Notes: generated by a model not told the origin, from the sequence alone. A stretch of DNA of 36,267 bases from Microvirga guangxiensis (GCF_900102135.1 NZ_FMVJ01000021.1:1-36267); one strand, 5' to 3'; counted from the first letter of the stretch, positions 1 through 8,067 are shown. Translations and numbers: made by a program.

Positions 1-296
1 TCTCGCCCAACCGCGAGGCGCAGCACGGCGCGAAGATCATGCGCCAGCTCCTCGAAGCACCCGGCGTTGAGCCAGCGCTGGGCCTGCTGGTAGACGGCGG
101 CCCAGGGTGGCAGGTCGTTCGGCATCCAGCGCCAGGGGGCTCCCGTCTTGATGATGTAGCGCAGGCCGTTGAACACCTCACGCAGGCAGTGCTCCCGCTG
201 GCCGGCCTCTTCGGGCAGAAGCGTCAGGTAGGGCGCCACCAACGCCCATTCTTCATCAGAGACATCGGAGGGGTATGGTGTGCGAGGTGAGGTCAT
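1..296 (-). pseudogene. IS5-family transposase, N-terminal part, cut by window edge
   Basis: Reading the minus strand from the ATG at 294-296 gives an open frame to the window edge (about 98 codons) beginning MTSPRTPYPSDVSDEEWALV and containing GLRYIIKTGAPWRWMPNDLP. This is the typical N-terminus of IS5-family DDE transposases (COG3293-like). The catalytic DDE core would lie beyond the window start, so I cannot say whether this copy is intact. The same N-terminus occurs in the broken copy whose start is at 4350, so two related copies lie about 4 kb apart in the same orientation. The sequence just upstream (to about 345) resembles the upstream end of that second copy (ggtccataa...ctctag), suggesting the element end is near 345. 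Confidence 0.8.
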
Positions 297-545
297 CAGG
301 CCTCAACGAGACAACCTCAATCCAGGTCCATAACAGCCTCTAGGCGACAGATGCGTGGAAACTACTTACCGCTGTGCGCCGCTGCTCGGACATGGGCAGG
401 CCGAATGTTGTCCAGGCTCAGGATTGACCTGGCCGCGTCGCACCTTCGCGTTGAGTGTGCAAATGGGGAAACGGTGACGAAACAGGTTCGCGGCAGGATT
501 ATCAGGGTGCGCACCCAGGCTTGTCGGATGGTACGTAGTAAACTG

Positions 546-974
546 AACTGAAAGGGCTCTCCGAGCCCTTTCCTAGCCCGTCGTAAAACGGGCCAGCAGC
601 GCCGATCGCCGCCAGCAGCTGGCCCGGCTTGAGGATCGCTAGAACTTGCTTCAGGTTATAGGCGAGCATGTGCAGACCTAACTCGATGAGTACCAGCTCC
701 AGGGTTCGAGTCAAAATGTGTAGCGCCCACCCAAGGTCTTGGTCATTCCAAACGGGTGCACCATTGACCACCGCCGCAGGCCAGCCTTTTCCGGTGTCCG
801 ATCCAGCCGCTCCTGTATCACATCGAGCACTCCCTTGTGCTCCAGCGTAAGACCCAGCGCTTCTTGCCGGGCGTACATTGATCTTCGAGCGCACAGATTT
901 GATAGCCGGTGGTTCGGGTGGGGGTACAACACAATCCCATGCTCGACGGTGGAGCAACGGCGCGTCAGGCGCAC
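546..974 (-). pseudogene. IS1182-type transposase, C-terminal remnant
   Basis: Two overlapping minus-strand frames together encode the tail of an IS1182/IS4-type DDE transposase. One frame carries EHKGVLDVIQERLDRTPEKA, then RRWSMVHPFGMTKTLGGRYTF. After a one-base shift near 712 the other frame continues LTRTLELVLIELGLHMLAYN and LKQVLAILKPGQLLAAIG. This matches the family pattern 'ExxVEHPFGTxKxxMGxxHFLxRxLxxVxxEMxLxVLAYNLxRV'. The catalytic Glu region (EHPFG) reads VHPFG here. The N-terminal two thirds are missing, so this is a dead fragment. Family assignment is from remembered motifs and is fairly secure. Confidence 0.65.
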
Positions 975-1629
975 TCCAGCCGGGCCGCTATCCGTTTGGC
1001 ATCAGCCCTCTGATTGGGAAGTTTCTCGATTGGAGTCCAGGCTCATCGACGCTGACGTGGAGAGCCATTGCTCGGCTGACCAGCCCGAACATCGTTTTTA
1101 GGTGCAAGCTTGCGGTCCAGTTCCTAATCAAAATTTTCGAAGAGACCATATTTGCCTGCAAATGAACTACCTCAATCGAGGAGCCATTTATAAATGTGTT
1201 ATGATAGACACCCTATTTAGGACTACCTTCCCTGAGTGTATTGTAAGTATAAGCCTAGCTGTTAGTGTGCATCCACATTAGATCAACAATGGACAACTAG
1301 TTCATTTTGTTGCTGGGCAAATAACTTTACCTGGGGGGGTAAGATGCCTACGTGTCCAACAGAGCGCTAATCAATCAGCCGGGCGAATATTACAGTGATC
1401 TTCTTGCAGGGGGCAGCATAATCCCTTGTGAGCGCAGAATGTCACGGCAATCGAAGCTCGCCCATCGCTAGAATATTCGGCAAGCACGATCACCCTAAGG
1501 ATCGGCTCTACATGCGACGCAGGCTCAGCGGAGCACTCACTGTCATCAACACACTAGTAGCGTCGCACTTGGCGATTCTCATGGGCGCAAGCGTGTGAAC
1601 GAGACGTTTTAACCACTTGAGGTGTCTAC
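975..1629. other. Intergenic stretch, no gene recognised
   Basis: About 650 bases between the IS1182-type remnant and the first secreted-protein gene. Short open frames here show no recognisable motif and no convincing ribosome binding site. The promoter of the gene at 1630 must lie at its right end, but I cannot identify its -35/-10 elements with confidence. Confidence 0.4.
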
Positions 1630-2220
1630 ATGAAGCAGATTGCATTCATTGCTATTACCGTCGCTGTCTCCGTGACTCCAGCGGTAGCGCAGCAGCGAGG
1701 AACTAATTCCAATTCTCAAAGCTATTCCGGTGCGGTTGTCAACGTTCAGGGCGATACCGTGTATGGCAGCGGTCGGCAGCGGATTGACTCAACCGCTTCC
1801 GCAATTGCCCCTGGCCTAACCGCTGCAGGCGTTCATTCCTGCGCAGGGTCCGCCTCGTTGGGCGTTGGTGCTACGGGCTTCAACTTCGGCTTTGGTGCGA
1901 CCTACGAAATGGTTGAATGCAACCGGAGGGCCTACGCGGCCACCCTGATGGGTATGGGCATGAAGGGCGCTGCTCTGGCCTTGGTTTGCAACAACACTGA
2001 AGTTCAGCAATCGCTCAATCTGACGGGAGTAATCTGCCCGCAGCAGGTTGTTACTCAGCAGGCCGCATACGGCGCTCCGGCTGCCTTCGCGTCAGCGCCA
2101 GCATCGACTCAACGCGGTCGTCCAGCAGCAAACTCAGCTAACGTTTCAGCTCCGCCATTTTGTCTGAATCCGCAGACCTATAATCCATCGCTCTGCAATG
2201 GGGTTGGGGCTCGGAACTGA
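1630..2220 (+). CDS. Secreted hypothetical protein (196 aa)
   Basis: The start is supported by GAGGTG six bases upstream of the ATG. Residues 1-20 form a clear Sec signal peptide (MKQIAFIAITVAVS, then a VTPAVAQQ cleavage site). The mature part is rich in Ser, Ala, Gly and Asn. Its central block reads GVGATGFNFGFGATYEMVEC, NRRAYAATLMGMGMKGAALALVC; two of its Cys residues flank that helical-looking segment. The C-terminal third is low complexity with two more Cys (FCLNPQ, SLCNGVG). No catalytic motif is visible. The block 'EC-x-RRxxAxxLxxMGMxxAALxLxC' looks like a conserved small domain, but I cannot name it. The gene is followed 135 bases later by a second secreted-protein gene in the same orientation, so the two may be co-expressed. 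Probably a periplasmic or surface protein of unknown function. Confidence 0.8.
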   Translation: MKQIAFIAITVAVSVTPAVAQQRGTNSNSQSYSGAVVNVQGDTVYGSGRQRIDSTASAIAPGLTAAGVHSCAGSASLGVGATGFNFGFGATYEMVECNRRAYAATLMGMGMKGAALALVCNNTEVQQSLNLTGVICPQQVVTQQAAYGAPAAFASAPASTQRGRPAANSANVSAPPFCLNPQTYNPSLCNGVGARN

Positions 2221-2239
2221 TAGCAGGTGCAGCTTAAGA

Positions 2240-2325
2240 GGGCACGGATGGCTTAGTCCATCCGGCGACCCCTTTAGGGTGCACCTGCACCACCTCACGG
2301 TGCAATCCCGCACCGTTCATCGGGA
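2240..2325 (+). promoter_or_regulatory. Cluster of three short hairpins between two secreted-protein genes
   Basis: The gap between the genes at 1630 and 2355 contains three adjacent perfect stems: GGATGG/CCATCC around 2247-2264, GGTGCA/TGCACC around 2278-2292, and ACGGTGC/GCACCGT around 2298-2317. None has a downstream T-run, so they do not look like classical terminators. They could form mRNA structure that stabilises the transcript or tunes translation of the second gene. Function is inferred only. Confidence 0.4.
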
Positions 2326-2354
2326 CAAGAATGTCCCATCACAAGGGAAACATC

Positions 2355-2978
2355 ATGAAGAGAATTTTGCTTGCTTCCGTTGCAGTCGTTGTATCGTCTG
2401 GCGCTGCTCTAGCTGACAATCCGTTTAGCAATGGTCGTCATCAAGGTAACTACTTTTCGAATGGAACCGGCACAACGGCGGTGAACCTCGATGTCTCGAG
2501 GACGAAGACCACTACCCACACTGTTGTGAATCGGGATCAGTGGGACAACTACTCCGGCATTGGCACCTACTCTTCGGCTGAGCACGGTGGAATCTCTGAC
2601 ATCAAGACGACTGGAAAGGCTGGGGCCGCTACCCTCGGCGTGAACTTCTCAACCGCGAATGCCGTTGGTGTTGAGCGTTCAGCCGACCTGTCGGCTGAAC
2701 TCAGCGGATATATTAACCCGCTCGGTTCAGCGGGGATCGGCCTCGACGCCAACCTATCCAGTCGCAAGCTTGAAGCTAACACCTCATCGGTGTCTGGTTC
2801 AGGAATTGTTGCTGGCGCTTCGCTGGGCGGCTCTGTGAAGGCTGAATCTGCAGGCTATGCTGCCGGTTCGGCTGCAGCCTACAAGGAGTGGGGTAACAGC
2901 TATCAAAATATCCATCAGGAGCAATGGCAAAACCAGACCCGTTGGCAGGGGAGCGGCTCGGTCAGCCGGACGCGCTGA
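2355..2978 (+). CDS. Secreted Ser/Gly/Ala-rich hypothetical protein (207 aa)
   Basis: I start at the ATG at 2355, preceded by AAGGGA about seven bases upstream, rather than at an in-frame ATG at 2331, because the signal peptide MKRILLASVAVVVSSGAALA then begins the protein. Cleavage is predicted before DNPFSNG. The mature chain has no Cys. It alternates Thr/Ser-rich and Gly/Ala-rich segments (TKTTTHTVVNRDQW; GAATLGVNFSTANAVGVERS; AGASLGGSVKAESAGYAAG) and ends in a Gln/Trp/Asn-rich tail (YQNIHQEQWQNQTRWQ). This composition suits a beta-rich or fibre-like extracellular protein, but I do not recognise the family. It probably forms a pair with the secreted protein upstream. A strong hairpin follows the stop codon. 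Confidence 0.8.
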   Translation: MKRILLASVAVVVSSGAALADNPFSNGRHQGNYFSNGTGTTAVNLDVSRTKTTTHTVVNRDQWDNYSGIGTYSSAEHGGISDIKTTGKAGAATLGVNFSTANAVGVERSADLSAELSGYINPLGSAGIGLDANLSSRKLEANTSSVSGSGIVAGASLGGSVKAESAGYAAGSAAAYKEWGNSYQNIHQEQWQNQTRWQGSGSVSRTR

Positions 2979-2985
2979 GGTCAGC

Positions 2986-3010
2986 AGGCTGGGGAGGCAC
3001 CCCCCAGCCT
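2986..3010 (+). terminator. Hairpin just after the second secreted-protein gene
   Basis: A perfect 9-bp GC-rich stem, AGGCTGGGG (2986-2994) paired with CCCCAGCCT (3002-3010), starts eight bases after the stop codon. No U-tract follows directly, so it may act together with the palindrome at 3027-3048. Confidence 0.55.
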
Positions 3011-3026
3011 ACCATTTGGGTGCAAA

Positions 3027-3048
3027 GGCAGGAACTATAGTTCCTGCC
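3027..3048 (+). terminator. Perfect 22-bp palindrome, likely terminator
   Basis: GGCAGGAACTA (3027-3037) is followed directly by its exact reverse complement TAGTTCCTGCC (3038-3048), then by the T-rich tcttctatttt. It lies about 50 bases after the secreted-protein gene. The T-rich tail favours a rho-independent terminator. A dimeric-protein operator cannot be excluded because the symmetry is exact, with no loop bases between the arms. Confidence 0.55.
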
Positions 3049-3510
3049 TCTTCTATTTTGGACGCAGTTTCCTCCGGTCGCAACGTGATTTCTCAGAAGC
3101 TCTTCAATCAGGCGTCTTGTGATTGGCACACGAGATCGACCTAAGTCCATATCAGGACGGATCAGGAAAAGAGCAGAGATCGGCTAAAGGCGCGGATCAG
3201 TAAAAGTAGCGAGTCCCTGTCTGATTATTTGAAGGCCACCGCGAGTTGAGTTGCCCTAATATAGCAGCATTGCGCAATATCTGATTATTCAGCACTGAGT
3301 GGTACTGCTGCGGCGCACCTGACCTAGTTCGAACCTATGACATTTGCAGAAGAGGCCGTTGATCGGAAAGAGAAGGGAGACGGTTAAAGGCTCCATGCAC
3401 CCTTAGCTTAACTGGATGGAGAACTGCCCTTCAAAGGTGACGGAGATCGAACGGCTTACCAATCCTTTGGACAACCGCGGTATGCAAGCGCTACAGTTTT
3501 CGTAAGGTGA
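3049..3510. other. Intergenic stretch, no gene recognised
   Basis: About 460 bases between the terminator region and the IS5 copy. No open frame here carries a recognisable motif. The octamer tgattatt occurs twice (near 3221 and 3282), which may be chance. Nothing else is supported. Confidence 0.35.
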
Positions 3511-4350
3511 CTATACAATTGTCTTACAGATATGGACTGCGATGTAGTTTGCAGCGTGTCTTAGCATCATGCAGACCAGTGCGATGACGTGCAGGTCAGC
3601 AAGAGTTTGAGGGAAACGCTCGTAATCGCGCACGAGCCGGCGAAATCGGGTTGCCCATCCGAAGGTCCGCTCAACCACCCACCGGCGCGGCAACAGCACG
3701 AGGCCGCGCTTGGCCTCAGGCAGTTTGACCACCTCCAGCTCAATCCCATGAACGCGGGCGGCATCCGCGGCTCTCTCACCTGTGTAGCACTTGATCGACA
3801 TAGGCCAGATCGATGCTCTCGCCGGTGGCCACCTGCACAGCCTGGGCCACGTGTCCCACCTCAGCCCGATCATCCGCGGTGGCGGGGGTGACGTGAGCCG
3901 CCAGCAGATGCCCCAGCGTGTCCACCGCTAGGTGCAGCTTGGAGCCCTTCTTGCGCTTGGCCCCATCATAGCCGGCGCGGGCGCCACTCTCCGGCGTGGA
4001 GCGTAGCGTGCGCCTGTCGAGCACCGCGGCTGAAGGCTCCTCCGAAGGCTCCTCATGGCGTCCGGCGGCCAGGCGCAGCACGGCCCGAAGGTTGTGCGCC
4101 AGCTCCTCACAGCAGCCGGCGTTGGGCTGGCGCTAGGCCTGCTGATAGACGGCGGCCCAGGGCGGCAGGTCGTTGGGCATCCAGCGCCAAGGCGCCCCTG
4201 TCTTGATGATGTAGCGCAGGCCGTTGAACGCCTCGCGCAGGGAGTGCTCCCGCTGGCCCGCCTCTTCGGGCCGGAGTGTCAGATAGGGCGCCACTAGCGC
4301 CATTCTTCATCAGAGACATCGGAGGGGCAAGGCGTGCGAGGTGAGATCAT
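3511..4350 (-). pseudogene. IS5-family transposase, frameshifted copy
   Basis: On the minus strand the start at 4350 gives the same N-terminus as the partial copy at the left edge, but the reading breaks after SDVSDEEW because bases are missing compared with that copy (near 4303). A premature TAG lies near 4134 where the left copy has CAG. A central frame (4081 down to 3776) carries RRTLRSTPESGARAGYDGAK and KLHLAVDTLGHLLAAHVTPA. After another frame change near 3785 the tail reads GIELEVVKLPEAKRGLVLLP and RRWVVERTFGWATRFRRLVR, the classic IS5 C-terminal 'LPRRWVVERxFxWxxRxRRLxxDYE' signature holding the catalytic Glu. At least three disruptions make it inactive. A 12-base tandem duplication (gaaggctcctcc) lies at 4033-4056. 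Confidence 0.8.
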
Positions 4351-4400
4351 TCTGCCCCAACAGCTATGACCTCAAGACGGGTCCATAAAACTCTCTAGAC
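3511..4400 (-). mobile_element. IS5-family insertion sequence, degraded
   Basis: The extent is approximate. The right end is taken from similarity between the flank of this copy (gggtccataaaactctctag, near 4379-4398) and the equivalent flank of the partial copy at the window start (ggtccataacagcctctag, near 326-345). The left end is only estimated from the end of the coding remnant. I could not define a convincing inverted repeat pair or target duplication. Confidence 0.5.
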
Positions 4401-4622
4401 TCATGACTAGACCATTTATTGGGTTCAGGCCAATGCTCCTCTCTTTTAAGAGCGAAACGTTCGAAGAGGAAATCATAGCTGCTACCCGCTGACGCGAATC
4501 TCCAATTCTCCATGATGCGCCAGAGCATACCTTGAAACGGACCATATGCTCAGTCTTAGGGATTGAACGGCCGGGATGGCCCCGGCCGTGGCTGCGAATG
4601 CCGTATAATCAGTTTGTGGCGT

Positions 4623-5381
4623 TCAGGAAGTAGCCACCGCCGTGCGAACCGCTCTGACCTGACTATCGAGATGGGCGACCAAGTCCTGAGGCAAGTCCAT
4701 CAGAGCTACAAGACGGTCGAGATAGGCCTTCTCCTCCGGCGTGTCCGCTTCGCCGATGGCGACACGGGATGCCACGTAGAGTTCAGCGGCCTGCTCCTTC
4801 GTCTTCGGAAGGCGTGCGATGGCAGCCGCGTCGGCGGGCTTTGCCATAAGGTCCAGAAGGAAGCCCTTGTCCTCGTTGTCGAGGTTGAGCTGCTGGATCT
4901 GCTCCTGGATGCGGATGCTTTCCTGGCCATCTAAGTGACCATCGGATTTCGCCGCCGAGATCATTGCTTGGACCAAGGCGATCCCTAGCTCGTTACCTTC
5001 CTTGTCCTTCTCCTCTTCTAGACTGAAGCCGCTGCCAGCCGGAGGCTGGGATGGAAGGCTCGCGGGGCTGCCAGCTCCTGGAGCTTGCTTAGCCTGCCAG
5101 TCCTGATAGGCCTTGAACGCCACGCTAGCGAGAACTGCGAGGCCACCTGCCTTCATCAGCGATCCTCCAGCGGAACGACCCGCCCGCGAGCCGAGAATGA
5201 GCGATAGGAGGCTTCCAGCCGCAAGACCACCCATCCCTCCAGGAATCTGGGAGCCAAAGCCGCCCGCCCCACCCAGTATACCCCCCAAGCCTCCCTGCGG
5301 TTGCTGCCCACCGAAGGAGCCCTGACGGCGGGGATCACCTTGGCCGCGCATGAGGCCTTCCAGAATGTTACCAAGATTCAT
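4623..5381 (-). CDS. DUF533 / TerB-like membrane protein
   Basis: A 252-residue protein. The start is supported by AGGGAGA six bases before the ATG. Residues 1-60 are Gly-rich (QQPQGGLGGILGGAGGFGSQ), residues about 50-90 include a hydrophobic segment (GGLAAGSLLSLILGSRAG, then KAGGLAVLASVAFKAYQDW), and residues about 120-250 form an acidic all-helical domain with EGNELGIALVQAMISAAKSD, GHLDGQESIRI and EKAYLDRLVALMDLP. This layout is that of the DUF533 family (E. coli YebE type), whose C-terminal part is TerB-like and often carries acidic metal-binding-like positions. The biochemical role is unknown; an inner-membrane location is likely. The gene stands alone between an IS5 remnant and a divergent CYTH-like gene. 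The family call is firm, the function is not. Confidence 0.85.
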   Translation of the reverse strand: MNLGNILEGLMRGQGDPRRQGSFGGQQPQGGLGGILGGAGGFGSQIPGGMGGLAAGSLLSLILGSRAGRSAGGSLMKAGGLAVLASVAFKAYQDWQAKQAPGAGSPASLPSQPPAGSGFSLEEEKDKEGNELGIALVQAMISAAKSDGHLDGQESIRIQEQIQQLNLDNEDKGFLLDLMAKPADAAAIARLPKTKEQAAELYVASRVAIGEADTPEEKAYLDRLVALMDLPQDLVAHLDSQVRAVRTAVATS

Positions 5382-5706
5382 GTCTATTCTCCCTGTGCCG
5401 CGAGGTGATGGGGTGAAAAGCCAAAGCGTTTAGAAGAGTTCCGATGCGTTCACGCCGATGTACTGCCGCATCGTGCGTAACCGAAGGTTTGCACGGCATC
5501 GCCTAGAGTCCAGCCCGTGAAAAATTGCCTCTATCCTCTGCACCACGTGATGCGCCTGTTCAAGAAAGTAGCATTGGATTGGAGTTAAAAGTGCGTCCGC
5601 TTTGGATCTGAGGATCTAGGTCAGTATTGTGCTAAGCGTTTGTAAACGGATTCAAGCAGACCATGCGTATCGTTTTACAGACTCACCTTGTCCTACAGGT
5701 GCTCCC
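5382..5706. promoter_or_regulatory. Divergent intergenic region between DUF533 and CYTH-like genes
   Basis: About 325 bases separate the two divergent starts, so promoters for both genes should lie here. An in-frame ATG at 5629 would extend the rightward gene by 26 codons. I see no clear consensus promoter, operator palindrome or riboswitch-like fold. Confidence 0.35.
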
Positions 5707-6411
5707 ATGAAGGTTGCTCGCCGTTTCCTTGTCGCTCCATGCATTGCCCGACTCATTTCGAGAGATCGAGGTGTAGGCCGTCAGGTTGTCGAGGGCCATC
5801 TCTCGTCCCAATCCGGAAAAGATCAGTTTGTTCGGTTTGAGGCAGATCAATGCCACTATGTTTTGTCCGAGTGTGATCAAGCTGGTGACTGCGTGGAAAA
5901 GGAAGCTCCGCTGCCACGCGAGCACGCCGAGGCATTGTTCGGTCTCTGCCTTGGGCAAATCTCCTACGACCGCCTTCATTTCCCTCTTCAGAATGGCCCT
6001 AGCCACAGGGTGCAGCTTGATCGTGTCATATATCCCGGCAGTATTGATTTGATCACGGTCGAGTTTGACAACGCTCAGCAGGCGGAAGCCTTCGAACTCC
6101 CAACTTGGTTTGGTCCTGAGGTAACTACTGAATATACCTATCAGTGGCGCTACATCGCGTTGAATGGCCTACAGTCGAATCTTGAGGTGCCACTCGCTAG
6201 TCAGCAGGTTGAGGCGGTGCTCGATATGCTGGACCAATCTGAGAAGCTCACTCAAGCAAACAACAAATCAGCCGAAGAAGTTGTTGTTGCTCTCAGTCGG
6301 TCCCTTGAGACATCTGGTTTGCTGAAGGCACCAAAGGAGCCTGCAGTTTCTCCAACAATAGAACCGACCGCCGATGCATTCGGTGAGCTGGCGAAGAGAT
6401 CGGCTCAATAA
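5707..6411 (+). CDS. CYTH-domain-like protein, catalytic motif degenerate
   Basis: I choose the ATG at 5707 (234 aa) because the conserved fold begins directly there: MKVARRFLVAPCIARLI. CYTH/triphosphate-tunnel proteins normally start with ExExKFLV and follow with a QGYL strand. Here those read KVARRFLV and VVEGHLS (about residues 24-30). Near residue 115 YPGSIDLITVEFDNAQQAEA and then FELPTWFGPEVTTEYTYQWR, YIALNG match the family's 'GLxxAEVEFxxxxxAxxFxPPxWxGxEVTxDxRYxNxxLA' segment. The fold assignment is therefore good. However, the ExExK metal-binding strand is lost and several tunnel Arg/Lys/Glu positions look replaced, so hydrolysis of triphosphates or adenylate cyclase activity is doubtful. 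About 65 extra C-terminal residues are polar. It may be a binding or vestigial protein. Confidence 0.6.
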   Translation: MKVARRFLVAPCIARLISRDRGVGRQVVEGHLSSQSGKDQFVRFEADQCHYVLSECDQAGDCVEKEAPLPREHAEALFGLCLGQISYDRLHFPLQNGPSHRVQLDRVIYPGSIDLITVEFDNAQQAEAFELPTWFGPEVTTEYTYQWRYIALNGLQSNLEVPLASQQVEAVLDMLDQSEKLTQANNKSAEEVVVALSRSLETSGLLKAPKEPAVSPTIEPTADAFGELAKRSAQ

Positions 6412-6433
6412 GTTGTAGCCGTGTAAGATAATT

Positions 6434-6460
6434 GAGCGTTGCCATGTTTAGGCAGCGCTC
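6434..6460 (+). terminator. Hairpin after the CYTH-like gene
   Basis: GAGCGTTGCC (6434-6443) pairs with GGCAGCGCTC (6451-6460) over ten positions with one G-U pair and a 7-base loop. It begins 22 bases after the stop codon. There is no long U-tract, so termination strength is uncertain. Confidence 0.5.
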
Positions 6461-6557
6461 GTTCCGGCCTATCTGCTTGCTAACTCATTGACCCGCTGAT
6501 CCACCACATTGAAATGGTCCACCGTGAAGTATGTCTTGAGGCAGACAGGGGACCACA

Positions 6558-7020
6558 ATGCCCAGCACGTGCCAAAAGCTGGAAGTGATCGTCGCCAAGT
6601 TACGCCAAGTTGATGTGGTGGTCTGACACGGCCAGTCTGTTGCCGATGACGTTTGCGCGATTGGCGTGGCGGAGGTGACCTATTACCGATGGCGGTAGGA
6701 GTATAACGGCTTATAATTAGATTAGATCAAGCGCCTGAAAGATCCGGAGATGAAAAGTACCCGGCTCCGACGCGCCGTAGCGGACCTAACATTGGACAAG
6801 CTGATCTTGAAAGAGGCCGCCTCGGGACCTTTAGGACAGCGTCAGCATAACTTCTGAGCCTCGCCAGGGCCAGGTCTACATCACGCACGTTCGATCCAAG
6901 CTAAAGCATTCCGAGTGGCGGGTCTGCCGCGTACAGGGATAGCATCGTTCGATGCAACGGCGTATTCCGTGAGGGCAGCCCGATGAGGAACGGCTCATCG
7001 CTGACATTATCGTCTTTTGC
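6558..7020 (+). pseudogene. IS3-family transposase orfA/orfB remnant
   Basis: Reading from ATG 6558 gives MPSTCQKLEVIVAKLRQVDV, then, with four in-frame stops, HGQSVADDVCAIGVAEVTYY, RWR, IKRLKDPEMKSTRLRRAVAD and LTLDKLILKEAASG. This is the IS3-family OrfA pattern (helix-turn-helix 'GVxExTYYRWR', leucine-zipper 'RLxxLExENxRLRRAVADLTLDKxILKEA'). Immediately downstream, about 6860-7020, another frame gives the start of OrfB: EHVRSKL, ERxVCRVxG, STQRRIPRG, DEERLIADIIVF. The rest of OrfB is absent. It is an old fragment and carries no functional catalytic domain. Confidence 0.75.
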
Positions 7021-7256
7021 CCGTCAGCAGTATGGACACTACGGATGTGGAAAGTAGGACATTTTTCTTGTCTCGGCCGTGATCGTTCTTAACAATTGGA
7101 ATTGCCTTAAGCTTCGGTTTAAAAATCTTTGTTCTTAGGGGGTAGTAAATACCCATTAGGAGTTAGACCACTCGGTCTATGTATTGTTAAGATTTTTTAT
7201 TGGGGTACTTTTACTGAGATGGCTTCAAGAATTCTTCGGCTTCTTTGGGGGGGTAG
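7021..7256 (+). promoter_or_regulatory. AT-rich upstream region of the LuxR-type gene
   Basis: The stretch from about 7070 to 7250 is clearly more AT-rich than its surroundings (for example gttaagattttttattgggg) and directly precedes the regulator gene. It should contain its promoter. I cannot assign -35/-10 boxes with confidence. Confidence 0.35.
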
Positions 7257-8000
7257 ATGTCTAAACCAGTAATCAATCGACTAGTTAGCAATAATGATCA
7301 GTTCATTGGCACAGTCCTAATCTCCAAAAATGAGCTCCTTCGGTCAGGTATCAAATATCTCTTAGACGGATACCCATTCTCCATTATCCGTGTTGCGTCT
7401 GATATATCGGCATTAGATTTTGATAACACTATCCAAGAACCTGTTCTGTTTATTGTAGACGGCAACGGAAGCGTTGAGCAGTGTGCCAAAACTGTAAGCC
7501 ATCTTAAGGCCAGCTATCCTACAGCACGGGTAGTCGTGATTGCGAATGCCTATGATCTCGACACTGTTCGTCTGGGTCGCAGTGTCGGGGTCGATGGTTT
7601 CTGCCTGTCCCACAGCAGCCGCGAGGTTCTGGTCAAATCTTTTGAGTTGGTCATGCTGGGAGAGATCGTGTTGCCGACTGCTTTGCTGTCCCCACTCTTA
7701 AGTAGCAGCGAAGAAAATTCTGCAATGAAGCCTCATGACAGTCGGTTTGAAACTATGACGCATACCGAAGACCTAAGAGGAAGAACCCTTTCAGCCAGAG
7801 AAGCAGAGATCCTAAGCCATTTGATGGAAGGCGCAGCCAACAAGGTGATAGCCAGGAAGCTCGACGTTTCTGAAGCTACCATCAAGGTTCATGTGAAAGC
7901 CATCTTGAGGAAGATAGGTGCTGCCAACCGTACTCAGGCAGCGATGTGGGCTTCTACGCGCCTTCCCAACGATGGATCATCCCTTATGAATCGAAGGTAG
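7257..8000 (+). CDS. LuxR/NarL-family regulator with degenerate receiver
   Basis: A 247-residue response-regulator-like protein. A G-rich ribosome binding site (TTTGGGGGGG) precedes the ATG. The N-terminal part (about 17-135) has the receiver fold pattern. The phospho-acceptor position can be aligned to D68 (VLFIVDGNGS), but the acidic pair that normally binds Mg2+ after the first strand reads SKNE (residues 23-26), and the conserved Lys of strand 5 falls in FCLSHSS, where no Lys exists. Phosphorylation-dependent control is therefore doubtful. The C-terminal part (about 175-235) is an intact LuxR helix-turn-helix: LSAREAEILSHLMEGAANKV, IARKLDVSEATIKVHVKAIL, RKIGAANRTQA. It probably binds DNA constitutively or through another signal. 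Its targets are unknown; it is flanked by an IS3 remnant and an RNase H pseudogene. Confidence 0.85.
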   Translation: MSKPVINRLVSNNDQFIGTVLISKNELLRSGIKYLLDGYPFSIIRVASDISALDFDNTIQEPVLFIVDGNGSVEQCAKTVSHLKASYPTARVVVIANAYDLDTVRLGRSVGVDGFCLSHSSREVLVKSFELVMLGEIVLPTALLSPLLSSSEENSAMKPHDSRFETMTHTEDLRGRTLSAREAEILSHLMEGAANKVIARKLDVSEATIKVHVKAILRKIGAANRTQAAMWASTRLPNDGSSLMNRR

Positions 8001-8016
8001 TAAAGAAGCCGAGTAA

Positions 8017-8067
8017 CCGTGAATTTTTCAGCTCTTTATGCTTAAAATTGCCCTGACAAATTCACGG
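8017..8067 (+). repeat. Inverted repeat after the LuxR-type gene
   Basis: CCGTGAATTT (8017-8026) has an exact inverted copy AAATTCACGG (8058-8067) with 31 bases between. It lies 16 bases past the stop codon. It could form a long-loop terminator-like structure for the regulator gene. Confidence 0.4.

Noticed and set aside
351..551. 66-codon plus-strand frame between the IS5 end and the IS1182-type remnant
   Set aside because: There is no ribosome binding site or recognisable motif, and it overlaps the 3' side of a transposase relic.
700..720. ggttcgagtc, resembling a tRNA T-loop
   Set aside because: There is no matching acceptor or anticodon stem around it; it is part of the IS1182-type coding remnant.
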